Shown here: piece by piece, positions 5,583 to 6,919 of the stretch | Layout of the letters: every line of letters starts with the position of its first letter | How positions within the stretch are numbered: position 1 is the first letter of the stretch | NCBI GenBank assembly: GCA_012514855.1 | Contig: JAAYZL010000366.1 | Location: forward strand, 1-6,919 | DNA from: Clostridiales bacterium | GTDB lineage: Bacteria; Bacillota_A; Clostridia; Christensenellales; Aristaeellaceae | DNA: 6,919 bases | Direction: 5' to 3' | Program-made: the position numbers and the translations under genes | Notes under the pieces: model-generated | Told to the model about the DNA's origin: nothing | Databases searched by the model: none | What the model saw: the letters and a program-made list of their open reading frames with translations, nothing else

Positions 5583-6919
5583 CTACCGCCGCGCGCCGGG
5601 GTCGAACGCGTCGCGCAGCCCGTCGCCGATGAAGTTGAACCCCAGGACCGTCAGAAGGATCATGGCGCCCGCCGGAATCCACGCGAACCAGTAGTTCGCC
5701 ATCACGTGCACGTTGCTCGCGGCGCTCAGAATGCTGCCCCACGAGGCCAGCGGGAACTTGACGCCGAGCCCGAGGAACGACAGCGTCGCCTCGGTCAGGA
5801 TCACGCTCCCGAGCGCCATCGTGTCGACGACGATCAATTGCGCGGCGCAGTTCGGCAGCAGGTGCTTGAACACGCGCCGCCGGACGGACAGCCCCGCCGC
5901 CTCCGCCGCCAGCATGAACTCGCGCTCGCGAAGCGTCAGGATCTGCGCGCGCACGGTTCTGGCGACGGCCGGCCAGTTCAGAAGCCCCAGAGCCGCCATC
6001 AGGAGGAGCACGCGGATTTCGCCGGACGCCTTCTCAGCCTCGAGCACCGCGCCCAGGATGATGTAGATCGGGTAGCCCGGAACCGAGCTGAACACGTCGG
6101 CCAGCCGCATGACGACCTCGTCCGCCCAGCGTCCGAAATAGCCCGCGAAGCCGCCGAGCACAACGCCCAGGAGCGTCTGCACCGCGACGACGGCGAAGCC
6201 GACCAGGAGCGACACGCGCCCGCCGTACATCAGCCGCGTCAGCACGTCCATGCCGTTCGCGTCGGTGCCGAGCCAGTGCGCGGCGGACGGGGAGGCGTAG
6301 CGGTCGATCACGTAGGTTTCCTGCTCCGAGCGGAACGCGATTCCCCCGTCCTCGCGCGCGACCCGGTACGACGCGCCCTCGAACTCGAATTCCTCCGCGC
6401 CGCCGCTTGCCGCCGAGAGCGCCGCCTCCGGAAAGCCGTCCGGGAGCGCGTCCCCGGCGCGCGCGGCAGTGACGACCCATTTGGAGGCCGTCGAAACCGT
6501 TTCGCCCGACGCGCCCACGAACTCCGCCGCGCCGTCCGCACGCCGCCGGATTGAATAATCCTGTCCGTTCGCCGAGAAAGCCTCTCCCGATTGCATCGCG
6601 CGCTCGGCGGCGAGCCGAAACGCGAAGTCGTCCGCGCCGGAAAAGATCAGCTTCGACGCGAGCGCGGCGTCCACTTGCCGATAGACCCTCGCTCCGCCCT
6701 TCGAGGCGGCGACCTCGTACTGCGCGCCGTCCGCAACGAACGTGCCGTCGCCCTCGAGCGCGCCGCGGACGCCGTCCTCGAAGCCCGCGGGCAATTTGAC
6801 CCCCGGCTCGGGCGTGAATTTGTACGCGCCGCGGATGCCGACGCCCGACGCGACGGGCGCAAGCGCCGTCGCGCGGTAGAAGTCCTCGCCCTCCCGGACA
6901 AGCCGGTAAGTATTCCCGC
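5583..6919 (-). CDS. oppC: Peptide-type ABC transporter permease, OppC type, with an enlarged repeat-bearing extracytoplasmic loop (5' end missing)
   Basis: Membrane subunit of the importer. 444 residues are visible and the frame is open to the right edge; neither the start nor the first membrane helix is seen, and a TTG at 6794 is not a credible start. The permease domain begins at HWLGTDANGMDVLTRLMYGG (visible residues 214-233), which matches the GTDxxGxDxLxR entry of OppC/DppC. It continues through several hydrophobic helices and has the EAA loop that docks the ATPases (AAEAAG...HLLPN, 337-356). It ends with FIGDGLRDAFDPGARR. Known OppC proteins are about 300 residues in total, so the 210 or so residues preceding the permease domain are extra. 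In topology they fall in the loop between helices 1 and 2, outside the membrane, and show four degenerate repeats. oppD follows within 16 bases. Substrate unknown. Confidence 0.9.
   Translation of the reverse strand, partial: GNTYRLVREGEDFYRATALAPVASGVGIRGAYKFTPEPGVKLPAGFEDGVRGALEGDGTFVADGAQYEVAASKGGARVYRQVDAALASKLIFSGADDFAFRLAAERAMQSGEAFSANGQDYSIRRRADGAAEFVGASGETVSTASKWVVTAARAGDALPDGFPEAALSAASGGAEEFEFEGASYRVAREDGGIAFRSEQETYVIDRYASPSAAHWLGTDANGMDVLTRLMYGGRVSLLVGFAVVAVQTLLGVVLGGFAGYFGRWADEVVMRLADVFSSVPGYPIYIILGAVLEAEKASGEIRVLLLMAALGLLNWPAVARTVRAQILTLREREFMLAAEAAGLSVRRRVFKHLLPNCAAQLIVVDTMALGSVILTEATLSFLGLGVKFPLASWGSILSAASNVHVMANYWFAWIPAGAMILLTVLGFNFIGDGLRDAFDPGARR
6294..6917 (-). repeat. Four degenerate 54-63-residue repeats in the OppC extracytoplasmic loop
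   Basis: Four units share the core F-x3-G-x2-Y-x-[VI]. The core is present as FVADGAQY (ending Tyr67), FSANGQDY (Tyr121) and FEFEGASY (Tyr184), and as a truncated copy NTYRLV (Tyr4) at the window edge. Tyr-to-Tyr spacings are 63, 54 and 63 residues. Preceding the core, LPAGF (42-46) and LPDGF (158-162) align, as does Phe100. The linkers also align at ALASKLIF (85-92) and TASKWVV (143-149). The copies are diverged, so this is an old protein repeat and not recent DNA duplication. More copies may lie beyond the right edge. Confidence 0.65.

Noticed and set aside
3652..6554. Long overlapping plus-strand frames opposite the opp genes
   Set aside because: Same reasoning: Arg- and Pro-rich products with no family marks, lying fully across intact Walker A, signature and permease motifs on the other strand.
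1..6919. Mobile elements, CRISPR arrays, tRNA or rRNA genes, or a hidden defence system
   Set aside because: No transposase, integrase, terminal repeats, regular repeat-spacer pattern or RNA-gene signature is visible; both operons are housekeeping type and compositionally alike.

Overview
The window is GC-rich bacterial DNA in which every recognisable gene reads on the minus strand. It holds parts of two unrelated operons, arranged head to tail and separated by about 380 bases of non-coding DNA. The rnf gene order (C-D-G-E, with A and B expected beyond the left edge) is the one typical of Clostridia and related anaerobes. Together with the high GC content, the TTG start of rnfC and the purine-rich Shine-Dalgarno sites, this suggests an anaerobic, GC-rich Firmicute-type bacterium. 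The sequence alone does not give a genus.

Right part (about 3637-6919): the downstream half of an oligopeptide/dipeptide ABC transporter operon, transcribed leftward as permease oppC (5' end outside the window), ATPase oppD and ATPase oppF. A second permease and a binding protein would be expected further upstream, outside the window. The genes are tightly packed, with an 8-base overlap between oppD and oppF. The permease is unusual: its first extracytoplasmic loop has grown to more than 200 residues and contains four degenerate tandem repeats.

Middle (3258-3636): two consecutive intrinsic terminators close the opp operon. They are followed by an extended -10 promoter for rnf, a dyad lying on the predicted transcription start, and a leader of about 210 bases. 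An exact 10-base sequence occurs in opposite orientation at the -35 region and in the late leader. The leader ends with a possible 19-codon reading frame whose stop overlaps the TTG start of rnfC (TTGA).

Left part (1-3257): rnfC, rnfD, rnfG and the start of rnfE, encoding subunits of the membrane-bound ferredoxin:NAD+ oxidoreductase (Rnf complex). Rnf couples electron transfer between reduced ferredoxin and NAD+ to Na+ or H+ pumping. RnfC carries the NADH/FMN domain and two [4Fe-4S] motifs. RnfD and RnfG carry the threonines that bind covalent FMN. RnfE, with RnfA, forms the membrane core. The genes overlap or nearly touch, as expected for one transcript. RnfG ends in a low-complexity Ala/Thr/Pro/Glu tail of about 70 residues.

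I see no RNA genes, CRISPR arrays, insertion sequences, attachment sites or origins. The long open frames on the plus strand are antisense shadows of the GC-rich genes. The core content is ordinary energy metabolism and peptide uptake. The less ordinary parts are the repeat-bearing permease loop, the layout of the rnf control region and the RnfG tail.
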